This document shows positions 1 to 8,918 of a stretch of DNA of 64,000 nt, one piece after another. This stretch comes from Buchnera aphidicola (Brachycaudus cardui) (GTDB lineage Bacteria; Pseudomonadota; Gammaproteobacteria; Enterobacterales; Enterobacteriaceae). The translations under genes were made by a program, and so were the position numbers. Each line of letters starts with the position of its first letter. Position 1 is the first letter of the stretch. The notes under the pieces were generated by a model, which was given only the letters and a program-made list of their open reading frames with translations, ran no database searches and had not been told where the DNA came from. The DNA lies in the NCBI RefSeq assembly GCF_005081945.1, contig NZ_CP034879.1, positions 253,363 to 317,362 of the forward strand. Direction: 5' to 3'.

Positions 1-104
1 GGAGTTAAAAGACGATGGAGTGTATACTAAAAAAAGCATTGTAATAATCATATATTAATAATAGTTTTATTTACAGATTAGATTGTAATTATGAGAAAGA
101 AATA
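1..104. other. window edge, upstream region of degP
   Basis: No gene can be assigned. Frame 1 on the plus strand reads nine codons and then TAA at 28-30, so this could be the tail of an upstream gene cut by the window edge, but the peptide is too short to identify. The rest is AT-rich spacer carrying the degP ribosome binding site (purine-rich AGAAAGAA just before the ATG at 105). Confidence 0.3.
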
Positions 105-1538
105 ATGAAAAAAACAGCTATAGTATTGAGCGAAGTAATGTTATTTTTAACGATATTACTAAATTTTGGAATGTCTTGGAGTGATATTACTCCTACTAAA
201 AATAAAATTTTTTCTAGAGAACCAGCTCCCAGTTTAGCTCCAATGTTAGAAAAAGTTATGCCAGCTGTAATAAGTATTAATATCGAAGGAAGTACTGTTG
301 TACATACTTCTCGTTTACCTAATCAATTTCAACCATTTTTTGGTGATAATTCTCCTTTTTGTCAAGGTAACTCACCATTTAGAAATTCTCCTTTTTGTCG
401 TTCAAATCCAAATTCTGATAATACACACGAAAAATTTCGTGCATTAGGTTCTGGTGTTATTATTAATGCTGATAAAGGCTATGCAGTCACTAATAATCAT
501 GTTGTAGAACATGCTAATAAGATTCAAGTGCAACTAAGTGATGGACGTCGATATGAAGCTGAAATTATTGGAAAAGATTCACGTTCTGATATTGCTTTAA
601 TAAAATTAAAAAATGCAAGTAATTTATGTGCAATAAAAATTGCTGATTCTGATACTTTACGAGTAGGAGATTATACTGTAGCTATTGGTAATCCATATGG
701 TCTTGGAGAAACTGTTACTTCAGGTATTATTTCTGCTTTAGGAAGAAGTGGATTAAATATTGAACACTATGAAAATTTTATTCAGACTGATGCAGCAATT
801 AATAGAGGCAATTCTGGTGGAGCATTAGTAAATTTAAATGGTGAATTAATAGGTATTAATACTGCTATTTTAGCTCCAGATGGTGGAAATATTGGAATCG
901 GATTTGCAATTCCTGGTAATATGGTAAAAAACTTAACTGCACAAATGGTTCAATTTGGACAGGTAAGAAGAGGTGAATTAGGTATAATAGGTATGGAGTT
1001 AAATTCCGATTTAGCTCAAATTATGAAAATAAATGCACAAAAAGGTGCGTTTGTAAGTCAAGTTTTACCTAATTCTTCTGCATTTGAAGCGGGAATAAAA
1101 GCTGGTGATATTATTGTTTCTTTAAATAAAAAACCTATTAACAGTTTTTCATCTTTACGTGCTGAAGTAGGATCTTTACCAGTAACGACTAAAATGGAAT
1201 TAGGAATTTTTAGGGAAGGAAAAATTAAAAATGTTATTGTTGAATTAAAAAGTTCTTTAAAACATAATTTAAATTCAGAAAACCGTTATATAGGAATTGA
1301 AGGTTTAGATTTAAGTGATTATCTATTCAATGGTACGAAAGGTATAAAAGTAGAAAATGTAAAAATAAATACCTTAGGAGCAAAAATTGGTTTTAAAAAA
1401 GATGATGTGATTATAGGAGTTAATCAACAATTAGTTGCTAATATAAAAGAATTAAAAATAATTTTAGATACTAAACCTAAAATATTAGTTTTTAGTGTTA
1501 AAAGAGGCGATGACAATATATATTTAGTGAGTGAATAA
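105..1538 (+). CDS. degP: periplasmic serine endoprotease DegP/HtrA
   Basis: Periplasmic protease and chaperone that degrades or holds misfolded envelope proteins. The 477 aa match the E. coli length (474). An N-terminal hydrophobic segment (about residues 5-23) looks like a signal peptide. The trypsin-like domain has the triad His132 (TNNHVV), Asp162 (SDIALIKL) and Ser237 (GNSGG). Two PDZ domains follow (about 285-375 and 390-475). The two-cysteine LA loop (NSPF repeats, residues 82-100) is also present in E. coli DegP. It converges on dapD with a hairpin terminator between them. With skp and rseP absent from the window, DegP is the visible periplasmic quality-control factor for the BamA pathway. 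The assignment is firm. Confidence 0.95.
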   Translation: MKKTAIVLSEVMLFLTILLNFGMSWSDITPTKNKIFSREPAPSLAPMLEKVMPAVISINIEGSTVVHTSRLPNQFQPFFGDNSPFCQGNSPFRNSPFCRSNPNSDNTHEKFRALGSGVIINADKGYAVTNNHVVEHANKIQVQLSDGRRYEAEIIGKDSRSDIALIKLKNASNLCAIKIADSDTLRVGDYTVAIGNPYGLGETVTSGIISALGRSGLNIEHYENFIQTDAAINRGNSGGALVNLNGELIGINTAILAPDGGNIGIGFAIPGNMVKNLTAQMVQFGQVRRGELGIIGMELNSDLAQIMKINAQKGAFVSQVLPNSSAFEAGIKAGDIIVSLNKKPINSFSSLRAEVGSLPVTTKMELGIFREGKIKNVIVELKSSLKHNLNSENRYIGIEGLDLSDYLFNGTKGIKVENVKINTLGAKIGFKKDDVIIGVNQQLVANIKELKIILDTKPKILVFSVKRGDDNIYLVSE

Positions 1539-1550
1539 TTTTATCTAGTC

Positions 1551-1572
1551 CCGCCCGAAAAAATACGGGCGG
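1551..1572. terminator. bidirectional hairpin between degP and dapD
   Basis: Perfect 7-bp GC stem CCGCCCG (1551-1557) / CGGGCGG (1566-1572) around an 8-nt A-rich loop, followed by a T-rich stretch at 1580-1586. It lies between convergent degP and dapD. Such GC blocks are rare in this AT-rich sequence, which supports a retained intrinsic terminator. Confidence 0.75.
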
Positions 1573-1584
1573 ATTGCTTATTTT

Positions 1585-2409
1585 TTATGATATTTTTCTT
1601 AAAAGTTGATTAATCTCTGTTTTTCCTAACGTTTTTGAATCTACTTTTTTGACAATAATTGCAGCATAAAGATTGTAGTTGCCATTTGTTGATGGTAAAC
1701 TTCCAGATACTACTACAGAATTAGCTGGTACTTTTCCATATAAGATTTCTCTAGTTTCTCTATTATATATTTTCGTACTTTGTCCAATAAAAACACCCAT
1801 AGAAATTACGGAGCCTTCTTCGACAATAACTCCTTCTACTATTTCTGAACGTGCACCAATAAAACAGTTATCTTCAATAATTGTAGGATTATTTTGTAAG
1901 GGCTCTAATACACCTCCTATACCAACGCCACCAGAAAGATGTACATTTTTACCAATCTGAGCACAAGAACCTACAGTAGCCCAGGTGTCAATCATAGTAC
2001 CTTTGTCAATATATGCGCCAATATTTACATAAGAAGGCATAACTACTGTATTATGATTAATAAATGCACCATATCGAACTGTAGCTGGTGGTACTATTCG
2101 AATTTTTTCTCTTTTAAATTTTTTTTCATTATATTTTTCATATTTCAATGGAATTTTATCGTAGTAATTGGTATGCTCTCCTAAGATGAGATTATTTTTT
2201 TTAATATAAATATATAATAACACTGCTTTTTTTATCCATTCATGCGTAATCCATCTACCGTCTTTTTTTTCTGCAATTCTGATGATACCATCATTTAATA
2301 ATTGAATAATATGCTCAATAGTTTCAAGTACATTTTCATTAATATTATTAATATTTATTTCATGTTTTTTTATATAAGCTTCTTCAATAATTTTTTTAAA
2401 TAATTGCAT
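1585..2409 (-). CDS. dapD: 2,3,4,5-tetrahydropyridine-2,6-dicarboxylate N-succinyltransferase
   Basis: Succinylates tetrahydrodipicolinate in the DAP/lysine pathway, using succinyl-CoA in the cytosol. It supplies lysine (an essential amino acid for the insect host) and DAP for peptidoglycan. The 274 aa equal the E. coli length. The C-terminal two thirds shows the hexapeptide-repeat left-handed beta-helix pattern (about residues 105-230: repeated I/V-G-x runs such as [15 protein letters not shown] and [12 protein letters not shown]). It lies 71 bp downstream of map on the same strand, while in E. coli dapD and map flank the rpsB cluster with glnD between them. glnD is missing here. Confidence 0.96.
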   Translation of the reverse strand: MQLFKKIIEEAYIKKHEININNINENVLETIEHIIQLLNDGIIRIAEKKDGRWITHEWIKKAVLLYIYIKKNNLILGEHTNYYDKIPLKYEKYNEKKFKREKIRIVPPATVRYGAFINHNTVVMPSYVNIGAYIDKGTMIDTWATVGSCAQIGKNVHLSGGVGIGGVLEPLQNNPTIIEDNCFIGARSEIVEGVIVEEGSVISMGVFIGQSTKIYNRETREILYGKVPANSVVVSGSLPSTNGNYNLYAAIIVKKVDSKTLGKTEINQLLRKIS

Positions 2410-2480
2410 TTTTTTAATTTCACCTAATTTTTTTGATTAATAAAATACTGTTTTTTAAGACATCATATCTTGATAAAGAT

Positions 2481-3275
2481 TTAGTTTTTATTAACTAATC
2501 TTGGCGAAATTTTTTCATTTTTTTGCCATGTTAAAATATCGCATCCATATTCTGTAACTAATATAGTGTGTTCATATTGAGCTGATAAAGAACGATCTTT
2601 AGTTTTTACAGTCCATCCATCTTTCATGCACTTAACTTGAGGATTTCCAACATTAATCATCGGTTCAATAGTAAAAATCATTCCTTTTTCTAAAATAGTA
2701 TTGTTTTCTTTGTTTTTATAATGTAAGACGTGAGGTGCTTCATGAAAATTACGTCCAATACCATGCCCGCAATATTCTTTAACAACAGAAAATTGATTAT
2801 CTTCAACATATTGTTGAATAACTTCTCCAATTTTATATAAAGGTATACCCGGTTGAACTATTTTTAAGGATCTATAAAGACTTTCTTTAGCAACTTTACA
2901 TAAACGTTGAGATAAAATATTTTTTTTTCCTATAAAAAACATTTTTGAAGTATCACCATGATAATTATTTTTAATCACTGTGATATCAATATTAATTATA
3001 TCCCCTTCTTTTAATATTTGTTTCTTATTTGGAATTCCATGGCATACTACATCGTTAACAGAAGTACAAATTGATTTTGGGAATCCATGATATCCTAGAC
3101 ATGCCGAAATAGCTTTTTTTTCATATACAATAAAATCATGACAAAGTTGATTAATATCTTCCGTAGTGATATTTGGTTTAATATACTGTTCTATCATTTC
3201 TAGAACTTCAGCTGCGATTTTTCCAGATATTCTCATTTTTTTTATTTCTGATTCTGTTTTAATGATACAACTCAT
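2481..3275 (-). CDS. map: methionine aminopeptidase, type I
   Basis: Removes the initiator methionine from nascent proteins in the cytosol. The 264 aa equal the E. coli length. All five metal ligands can be read in order: the two Asp of NIDITVIKNNYHGD (about 97 and 108), His in GHGIGRNFHEAPH (about 171), Glu in FTIEPMIN (about 204) and Glu in AQYEHTILV (about 235). It is divergent from rpsB across a 301-bp spacer, the same arrangement as in E. coli. The assignment is firm. Confidence 0.96.
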   Translation of the reverse strand: MSCIIKTESEIKKMRISGKIAAEVLEMIEQYIKPNITTEDINQLCHDFIVYEKKAISACLGYHGFPKSICTSVNDVVCHGIPNKKQILKEGDIINIDITVIKNNYHGDTSKMFFIGKKNILSQRLCKVAKESLYRSLKIVQPGIPLYKIGEVIQQYVEDNQFSVVKEYCGHGIGRNFHEAPHVLHYKNKENNTILEKGMIFTIEPMINVGNPQVKCMKDGWTVKTKDRSLSAQYEHTILVTEYGCDILTWQKNEKISPRLVNKN

Positions 3276-3576
3276 AATATTTAGCCGTTTTTTATATCAA
3301 TTTATTAAATTTAAGATATATAAATTATACTTTAAAGTAAATTTTTTTAAAAATTAATTGCTTATTTGTATAAAATATAAAAGATATCAATAATTATTAA
3401 TATTTTCAGTTGAAAAATATGATATAAATTATTTTATAAAGTATAAAAACTATGTATAAAAATATTATACTAATATATTGATCTTTATTTTTATTTAATA
3501 TAATACTTATAAAGTACTTAAAATTTTTTACATCTTTACACTTAAAAAAAATTTTTTATAAAATCAAGAGGTAGTT
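3276..3576. other. divergent map/rpsB intergenic region
   Basis: 301 bp of AT-rich DNA between divergent map and rpsB. It must hold promoters for both genes. The only recognisable element is the candidate rpsB promoter at 3478-3506 and the rpsB Shine-Dalgarno AAGAGGT just before 3577. I see no conserved S2-binding leader structure that I could vouch for. Confidence 0.5.
3478..3506 (+). promoter_or_regulatory. candidate sigma70 promoter for rpsB-tsf
   Basis: A -35-like TTGATC at 3478-3483 is followed after 17 nt by TAATAC (3501-3506), or after 15 nt by a perfect TATAAT (3499-3504). It lies about 70 bp before the rpsB start. In such AT-rich DNA -10 matches arise by chance, so the support is moderate. 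Confidence 0.45.
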
Positions 3577-4311
3577 ATGGAAATAGTATCAATGCGCGAT
3601 ATGTTAAAAGCAGGAGTTCATTTTGGTCATCAAACACGTTATTGGAATCCTAAAATGAAACCTTTTATTTTCGGTACTCGCAATAGAGTTCACATTATTA
3701 ATTTAGAAAAAACTCTTCCTATGTTTCAATTTGCTCTTAGCGAATTAAAAAAAATTTCTCTTAGAAAAGGAAGAATATTATTTGTCGGTACAAAACGAGC
3801 TGCTAGTAAGGGTATAAAAGAAGTTGCGATTAACTGTGATCAGTTTTATGTAAATCATCGCTGGTTAGGTGGTATGTTAACTAATTGGAAAACTGTTCGA
3901 CAGTCTATAAAACGCTTAAAAGATTTAGAAATAGAATCAAAAGATGGTACTTTTTCTAAATTAACTAAAAAAGAAGCTTTAATAAGAACACGAGAGTTAT
4001 CTAAATTAGAGAATAGTTTAGGAGGTATTAAAAATATGGGAGGATTGCCTGATTGTTTATTTGTTATTGACGCTTCACATGAGCATATTGCTATAAGAGA
4101 AGCAAATAATTTAGGTATTCCTGTTTTTTCCATAGTGGATACTAATTCTAATCCTGATGGGGTAGATTATGTTATACCTGGTAATGATGATGCTATTAGA
4201 TCAGTCGCTTTATATTTAAAATTAGTATCATTTAGTATTTTAAAAATAAATCATCAAGTTTCATTAGATAAAGTTTCAAAAAATTCTAACAAAAACATAA
4301 ATGTAGAATAA
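3577..4311 (+). CDS. rpsB: 30S ribosomal protein S2
   Basis: Small-subunit ribosomal protein. The 244 aa compare with 241 in E. coli. The N-terminal [14 protein letters not shown] and the downstream [17 protein letters not shown] and [13 protein letters not shown] signatures are typical of S2. A strong AAGAGGT Shine-Dalgarno precedes the ATG. tsf follows after 78 bp, the universal rpsB-tsf pairing, and pyrH and frr continue the same strand. The C-terminal tail (after about residue 225) is lysine/asparagine rich and poorly conserved. Confidence 0.97.
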   Translation: MEIVSMRDMLKAGVHFGHQTRYWNPKMKPFIFGTRNRVHIINLEKTLPMFQFALSELKKISLRKGRILFVGTKRAASKGIKEVAINCDQFYVNHRWLGGMLTNWKTVRQSIKRLKDLEIESKDGTFSKLTKKEALIRTRELSKLENSLGGIKNMGGLPDCLFVIDASHEHIAIREANNLGIPVFSIVDTNSNPDGVDYVIPGNDDAIRSVALYLKLVSFSILKINHQVSLDKVSKNSNKNINVE

Positions 4312-4389
4312 ATTATTTTTTAATCTGATGCTTTAAAAATAAAATTCAATATTATTGAAATAAAAATATTTTTTAAAAAAGGAAATTTA

Positions 4390-5193
4390 ATGAAAATTAA
4401 TACTGCTGAGCTAATTAAAATTCTCAGATCTCGCACAGGAGCAGGTTTTTTGGAATGTAAACGAGCATTATTTGAAGAAAATGGAGATATAGAATTAGCA
4501 ATTGATAATTTGCGTAAATCAGGCAAAACGCATGCTGAGAAAAAAATAAATAATATTACAAAACAAGGTATGATTTTTTTAAAAACAGAAAATGATATTG
4601 GTGTAATCCTTGAATTAAACAGTGAAACTGATTTTGTTTCACAAGATAACTTATTTATATTATTAGGGAAAAATATTATTTCAACAGCATTAAAAAATAA
4701 AATTAAAGATATTAATGAAATAAGAGATATTTTTGAAGATAAAAGAATAGATTTAGTCTCGAAAGTAGGTGAAAATATTAATATACGTCGTTTTCATTTT
4801 ATGCAAGGTGAAAATATTGTTTCATATATTCATGGTGTTAGAATTGGTGTATTAGTGGATGCTAACTATTTTAATAATTCTATTATGCTAAAAAATATTG
4901 CAATGCATATAGCTGCAAGTAAACCAAAATATGTGCATCCAAAAAACGTATCAAATGCTGTTTTTAAACGTGAATATGACATTCAAGTAGAATTAGCAAA
5001 AAAACTTAATAAACCTTCTAGTGTATTAAAGAAAATTGTAGAAGGAAGAATGAATAAATTTATTAATAATATTTCTCTAACAGGTCAAAATTTTATTATG
5101 GATTCTAATAAAACCGTAGGAGATATATTAAACGAACAGAATGGATATATTAAATCATTTATTAGATTTGAATTAGGTGAAGTTATTCTCTAA
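4390..5193 (+). CDS. tsf: elongation factor Ts
   Basis: Guanine nucleotide exchange factor for EF-Tu in the cytosol. The 267 aa are somewhat shorter than the E. coli protein (283). The N-terminal UBA-like module includes [16 protein letters not shown], and the core includes [12 protein letters not shown], both EF-Ts signatures. AAAAAAGGAAA upstream of the ATG serves as ribosome binding site. It is probably cotranscribed with rpsB. The shortening lies in the internal core/coiled-coil part, and the sequence is otherwise intact. Confidence 0.96.
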   Translation: MKINTAELIKILRSRTGAGFLECKRALFEENGDIELAIDNLRKSGKTHAEKKINNITKQGMIFLKTENDIGVILELNSETDFVSQDNLFILLGKNIISTALKNKIKDINEIRDIFEDKRIDLVSKVGENINIRRFHFMQGENIVSYIHGVRIGVLVDANYFNNSIMLKNIAMHIAASKPKYVHPKNVSNAVFKREYDIQVELAKKLNKPSSVLKKIVEGRMNKFINNISLTGQNFIMDSNKTVGDILNEQNGYIKSFIRFELGEVIL

Positions 5194-5286
5194 AAACATT
5201 ATGCATTTAAAGAATATTAAAACTATTTTTTAAAAAAATATTTGATATTTTAATATTAATATAAAAATATATTTAGGTTGAAAAAT

Positions 5287-6015
5287 ATGTCTACGAATGA
5301 AAAATTTATATATCGACGTATTTTATTAAAAATAAGTGGAGAAGTATTACAAGGAGTTAATCAATTTGGCATTGATATGAAATCTTTAAAAAGAATAGCA
5401 AAAGAAATTAAATCTATAGTAGAGATTGGTATTCAAGTTGGCTTAGTTATTGGAAGTGGTAATTTATTCCGTGGTGCAAGATTATCTAAAATGGGTTTAA
5501 ATAGAGTAGCCTCTGATCATATAGGTATATTATCAACAGTGATTAACAGTTTAGCTATGAGAGATGCAATCAATTCTCTTTCTTCTATTAAAACTTGTTT
5601 GATGTCTGCAATACCATTAAATGGTATTTGTGAGATATATAGTTATGAGAAAGCCATGAGTTTATTATCTAATCAATTTGTTATCATATTTGCTGCTGGT
5701 ACAGGAAATCCTTTTTTTACAACTGATTCAGCTGCTTGTTTACGGGGTATTGAGACAGAAGCTGATATTATTTTGAAAGGTACTAAAGTTAATGGTGTAT
5801 ATTCAACAGATCCAAAAAAAGATTCTAATGCTATTCTTTATAAAAAATTAACATATAAAGATGTTTTACACAATGAACTAAAAGTAATGGATTTAGCTGC
5901 TTTTACTCTGGCTCGAGATTATCAGTTACCCATTCGAGTTTTTAATATTAACGAACCTGGATCTTTGTATCGTATTATTATGGGTAATGATGAAGGAACA
6001 CTGATTACTAAATAA
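5287..6015 (+). CDS. pyrH: UMP kinase
   Basis: Phosphorylates UMP to UDP in the amino-acid-kinase fold. The glycine-rich RILLKISGE start, [12 protein letters not shown], and [17 protein letters not shown] are all typical PyrH motifs. I place the start at the ATG at 5287 (242 aa) because [19 protein letters not shown] aligns residue for residue with the E. coli start and AGG lies 9 nt upstream. A TTG three codons earlier extends the frame but would put the Shine-Dalgarno on top of the start. It sits between tsf and frr as in E. coli. Confidence 0.96.
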   Translation: MSTNEKFIYRRILLKISGEVLQGVNQFGIDMKSLKRIAKEIKSIVEIGIQVGLVIGSGNLFRGARLSKMGLNRVASDHIGILSTVINSLAMRDAINSLSSIKTCLMSAIPLNGICEIYSYEKAMSLLSNQFVIIFAAGTGNPFFTTDSAACLRGIETEADIILKGTKVNGVYSTDPKKDSNAILYKKLTYKDVLHNELKVMDLAAFTLARDYQLPIRVFNINEPGSLYRIIMGNDEGTLITK

Positions 6016-6088
6016 ATATTTTAATAAAAATATTTATTATATAAAATAATTGTTACTAAATTTAAGTAGATATTCTATAGGTGACGAT

Positions 6089-6646
6089 GTGATCAATCAG
6101 ATTAATACCAAAAGTCATACGCAAATGGAAACATGTATTCAAATATTTCAAAGTAACGTAAATAATATTAGAACTGGTCGAGCATCACCGACATTACTCA
6201 ATAGTATTTATATTGAATATTTTGGTTCTAAAACTTCTTTACTTCAAGTATCTAATATAGTAGTTGAAGATACACATACTTTAAAAATTAATGTTTTTGA
6301 TAGTTCTATTACATCTTTAGTTAGAAAAGCAATTTTAAACTCTAATTTAGATTTAAATCCTATTGTACACGGTAAAGATATACTAATACCAATACCAGCA
6401 TTAACAGAAGAAAGAAGAATAAAATTAATTAAAATAATTCGAAGTTATTCAGAACATAGTCGTATTTGTATTCGTAATATTCGTAGAGATTCTAATGACA
6501 AGATTAAGAAACTTCTCAAAGATAAAATAATTAGTGAAGATGAAGAGCGTACTTCACAAATTAAAATACAAAAAATGACAGATAAATATATTAAAAAAAT
6601 AGAATCTATTTTATTGAAAAAAGAAAGAGAACTAATGAAATTTTAA
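6089..6646 (+). CDS. frr: ribosome recycling factor
   Basis: Splits post-termination ribosomes together with EF-G. The GTG at 6089 gives exactly 185 aa, the E. coli length, and the N terminus aligns from this residue. AGGTG at 6079-6083 lies 5 nt upstream. The open frame extends further upstream to 6050, but that segment has no counterpart in the family. Signatures: NNIRTGRASP, LKINVFDSS, LTEERRIKLIKI and RNIRRDSNDKIKKLLKD. It is the last gene of the rpsB-tsf-pyrH-frr set. Confidence 0.95.
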   Translation: MINQINTKSHTQMETCIQIFQSNVNNIRTGRASPTLLNSIYIEYFGSKTSLLQVSNIVVEDTHTLKINVFDSSITSLVRKAILNSNLDLNPIVHGKDILIPIPALTEERRIKLIKIIRSYSEHSRICIRNIRRDSNDKIKKLLKDKIISEDEERTSQIKIQKMTDKYIKKIESILLKKERELMKF

Positions 6647-6729
6647 AAATATATATTTTATCTCATAATATATAATATACATATTAATTTTATTATTAAA
6701 ATTAATAATTTTTTATAACAAGAATATTT

Positions 6730-7926
6730 ATGAAAAAAATAACCATTTTAGGATCAACTGGTTCTATCGGCATCAGTACATTGTCTATTATTCAGAAACA
6801 TCCGAATTTATTTAAAGTAATTGCTTTAGTAGCTGATACAAATATTACAACTATGTTGAAGCAATGCGAGTTGTTTTCTCCTGATTGGGTAGCAATGAAT
6901 AATGAAGAATCTGCTAATATATTAAGACGAAAATTAAAAGAAAGAAAAATAAAAACAAACGTTTTATCTGGAGAAAAAAGTATTTGTGAATTAGCTGCAT
7001 TACCAGAAACTGATCAAGTTATAGCAGCTATTGTTGGAATAGCAGGGTTATTACCTATACTATCTGCTATATATGCTGGAAAAATAATATTATTAGCTAA
7101 TAAAGAATCTTTAATTACATCTGGTAATTTATTTATGAAAGCATTGTCTGCTAGTGGAGCTAAGATTTTCCCTATTGATAGTGAGCATAATGCTATTTTT
7201 CAAGTTTTGCCTTTAAATATGCAGGAAAATATAGGTATAGCAGATTTTAAAGAAAATGGTGTAAAAAACATTATTTTAACTGCTTCTGGTGGTCCTTTCT
7301 ATAATTTTTCTTCATATGATTTGTCTCGTGTAACTCCAATACAAGCATGTTCTCATCCTAACTGGTCTATGGGAAAAAAAATATCTGTAGATTCTGCAAC
7401 TATGATGAATAAGGGTTTAGAATATGCTGAAGCAAGATGGTTATTTAATGCTTCAGAATCTGAAATTAAAATCTTGATTCATCCTGAATCAATAATTCAT
7501 TCTATGGTGCAGTATTATGATGGAGCATTATTAGCGCAATTATCAATTCCTGATATAAGAATTGCTATTTCTTATGCTATGTCTTGGCCTTGTCGTATCG
7601 ATTCGGGAGCAGATACTTTAAATTTTTCTCAGATTAATAACTTATCTTTTTTCGAGCCAGATTTTATTAAATTTCCATGCTTAAAATTAGCTATTGATGC
7701 TTTTTCTCAAGGTCAAGCCGCTATGACTGTATTAAATGCTGCTAATGAAATTGCTGTATCTGCTTTTCTTGAATCTAAAATTTCATTCACTAAAATTTTT
7801 GAAATAAATATTGAGATATTACTTTCTTCTTGTTTTTCAGAGCCTAAATCTATTGAAGATATTATAGACATTGATAGAATATCAAGGATATCAGCTGAGA
7901 AAAAAGTATCATCGTTAGTGTTTTAA
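6730..7926 (+). CDS. dxr: 1-deoxy-D-xylulose 5-phosphate reductoisomerase
   Basis: Converts DXP to MEP, the committed step of the non-mevalonate isoprenoid pathway. NADPH and a divalent metal are used. The 398 aa equal the E. coli length. The N-terminal GSTGSIG nucleotide-binding motif, the metal ligands in DSEHNAIFQ (about 150-152) and the active-site SATMMNKGLEYAEARW (Glu about 231) are all present. Together with ispG at 62.7 kb it shows the MEP route is retained, feeding UppS downstream. Confidence 0.96.
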   Translation: MKKITILGSTGSIGISTLSIIQKHPNLFKVIALVADTNITTMLKQCELFSPDWVAMNNEESANILRRKLKERKIKTNVLSGEKSICELAALPETDQVIAAIVGIAGLLPILSAIYAGKIILLANKESLITSGNLFMKALSASGAKIFPIDSEHNAIFQVLPLNMQENIGIADFKENGVKNIILTASGGPFYNFSSYDLSRVTPIQACSHPNWSMGKKISVDSATMMNKGLEYAEARWLFNASESEIKILIHPESIIHSMVQYYDGALLAQLSIPDIRIAISYAMSWPCRIDSGADTLNFSQINNLSFFEPDFIKFPCLKLAIDAFSQGQAAMTVLNAANEIAVSAFLESKISFTKIFEINIEILLSSCFSEPKSIEDIIDIDRISRISAEKKVSSLVF

Positions 7927-8007
7927 AGATATATAATTAAATTATGTGGTTATTATATTCATAATCTTTTAATACAATTCTATTTTAAAGAGAAATTTAT
8001 ACGCATC

Positions 8008-8763
8008 ATGTTTTGCAACTCTTCATTAAAATACAAAAAAAAAATTGAAGAAAACAATCTTCATCATATAGCAATTATTATGGATGGAAATGGACGATGG
8101 GCTAATAAAAAAGGGAAAATACGTATATTAGGTCACAAAGCAGGTTTTAAAGCAGTAAAGAAAACAGTAAAATTTGCTGTTTTAAATAATTTAAAAATAT
8201 TAACATTATATGCGTTCAGTAGTGAAAACTGGAGTCGTCCATTATTTGAAGTGCAATCGTTAATCAAGTTATTTTTATTTGCATTAGACAGTGAAATTGA
8301 AAATTTAAAAAAATTTAATATTAGATTAAAGATTATTGGAGATATAACACATTTTGATAAAAAATTACAACATAATATCAATACAGTAGAAAAAATAACT
8401 GTCAAAAATAAAGGTTTAATTTTAAATATCGCTCTTAATTATGGTGGAAGATGGGATATAATTCAAAGTGTTAAAAAAATTATTAATCAAGTTCAAAAAG
8501 GATCTTTAAATATAGAAGAAATTAGTGAGCATACTTTTACTAAATTTCTATCTACTAGTGAACTTCTACCTGTTGATTTAGTTATAAGAACTGGAGGAGA
8601 AAAAAGAATTAGTAATTTTTTGTTATGGCAAATAGCCTATTCTGAATTATATTTTACTGATGTTTTATGGCCTGATTTTAATCAATATATTTTTCAAGAT
8701 GCCATAGATTCTTTTATATCTCGTGAACGTCGTTTTGGAGGGTTAAAAAAACATGATAAATAA
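8008..8763 (+). CDS. uppS: (2Z,6E)-farnesyl diphosphate synthase-type undecaprenyl diphosphate synthase
   Basis: Makes the C55 lipid carrier for peptidoglycan synthesis by adding eight isopentenyl units to farnesyl diphosphate. The 251 aa compare with 253 in E. coli. It shows the catalytic MDGNGRWA motif, the LYAFSSENW block, and the C-terminal RTGGEKRISNFLLWQ...ELYFTD region with the metal-binding Glu. It lies next to dxr as in E. coli. cdsA and rseP, which follow in E. coli, are absent before bamA. Confidence 0.95.
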   Translation: MFCNSSLKYKKKIEENNLHHIAIIMDGNGRWANKKGKIRILGHKAGFKAVKKTVKFAVLNNLKILTLYAFSSENWSRPLFEVQSLIKLFLFALDSEIENLKKFNIRLKIIGDITHFDKKLQHNINTVEKITVKNKGLILNIALNYGGRWDIIQSVKKIINQVQKGSLNIEEISEHTFTKFLSTSELLPVDLVIRTGGEKRISNFLLWQIAYSELYFTDVLWPDFNQYIFQDAIDSFISRERRFGGLKKHDK

Positions 8764-8918
8764 TATTTTTAATGATCAATAAATTTTAAGAATATATTAA
8801 AAAATTATGTTTTGATATATTAGTTAATTATCTTTAACTTTATAGTTTCTTCTAAACTCTCATGAGTTTTAAAAAAAAATTACAAAATATATAATCTATT
8901 GCAGGAAAAATAGGGATA

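Noticed and set aside
1..30. Tail of an upstream gene ending with TAA at 28-30
   Set aside because: Nine codons are too few to identify, so no gene was called.
186..420. NSPF triple repeat in DegP as a novel repeat insertion
   Set aside because: E. coli DegP has the same SPF-rich two-cysteine loop, so it is ancestral.
8854..8869. AAACTC-TCAT-GAGTTT hairpin before bamA as a terminator
   Set aside because: A run of A, not T, follows on the plus strand and the stem has only 6 bp. It could be chance in AT-rich DNA.
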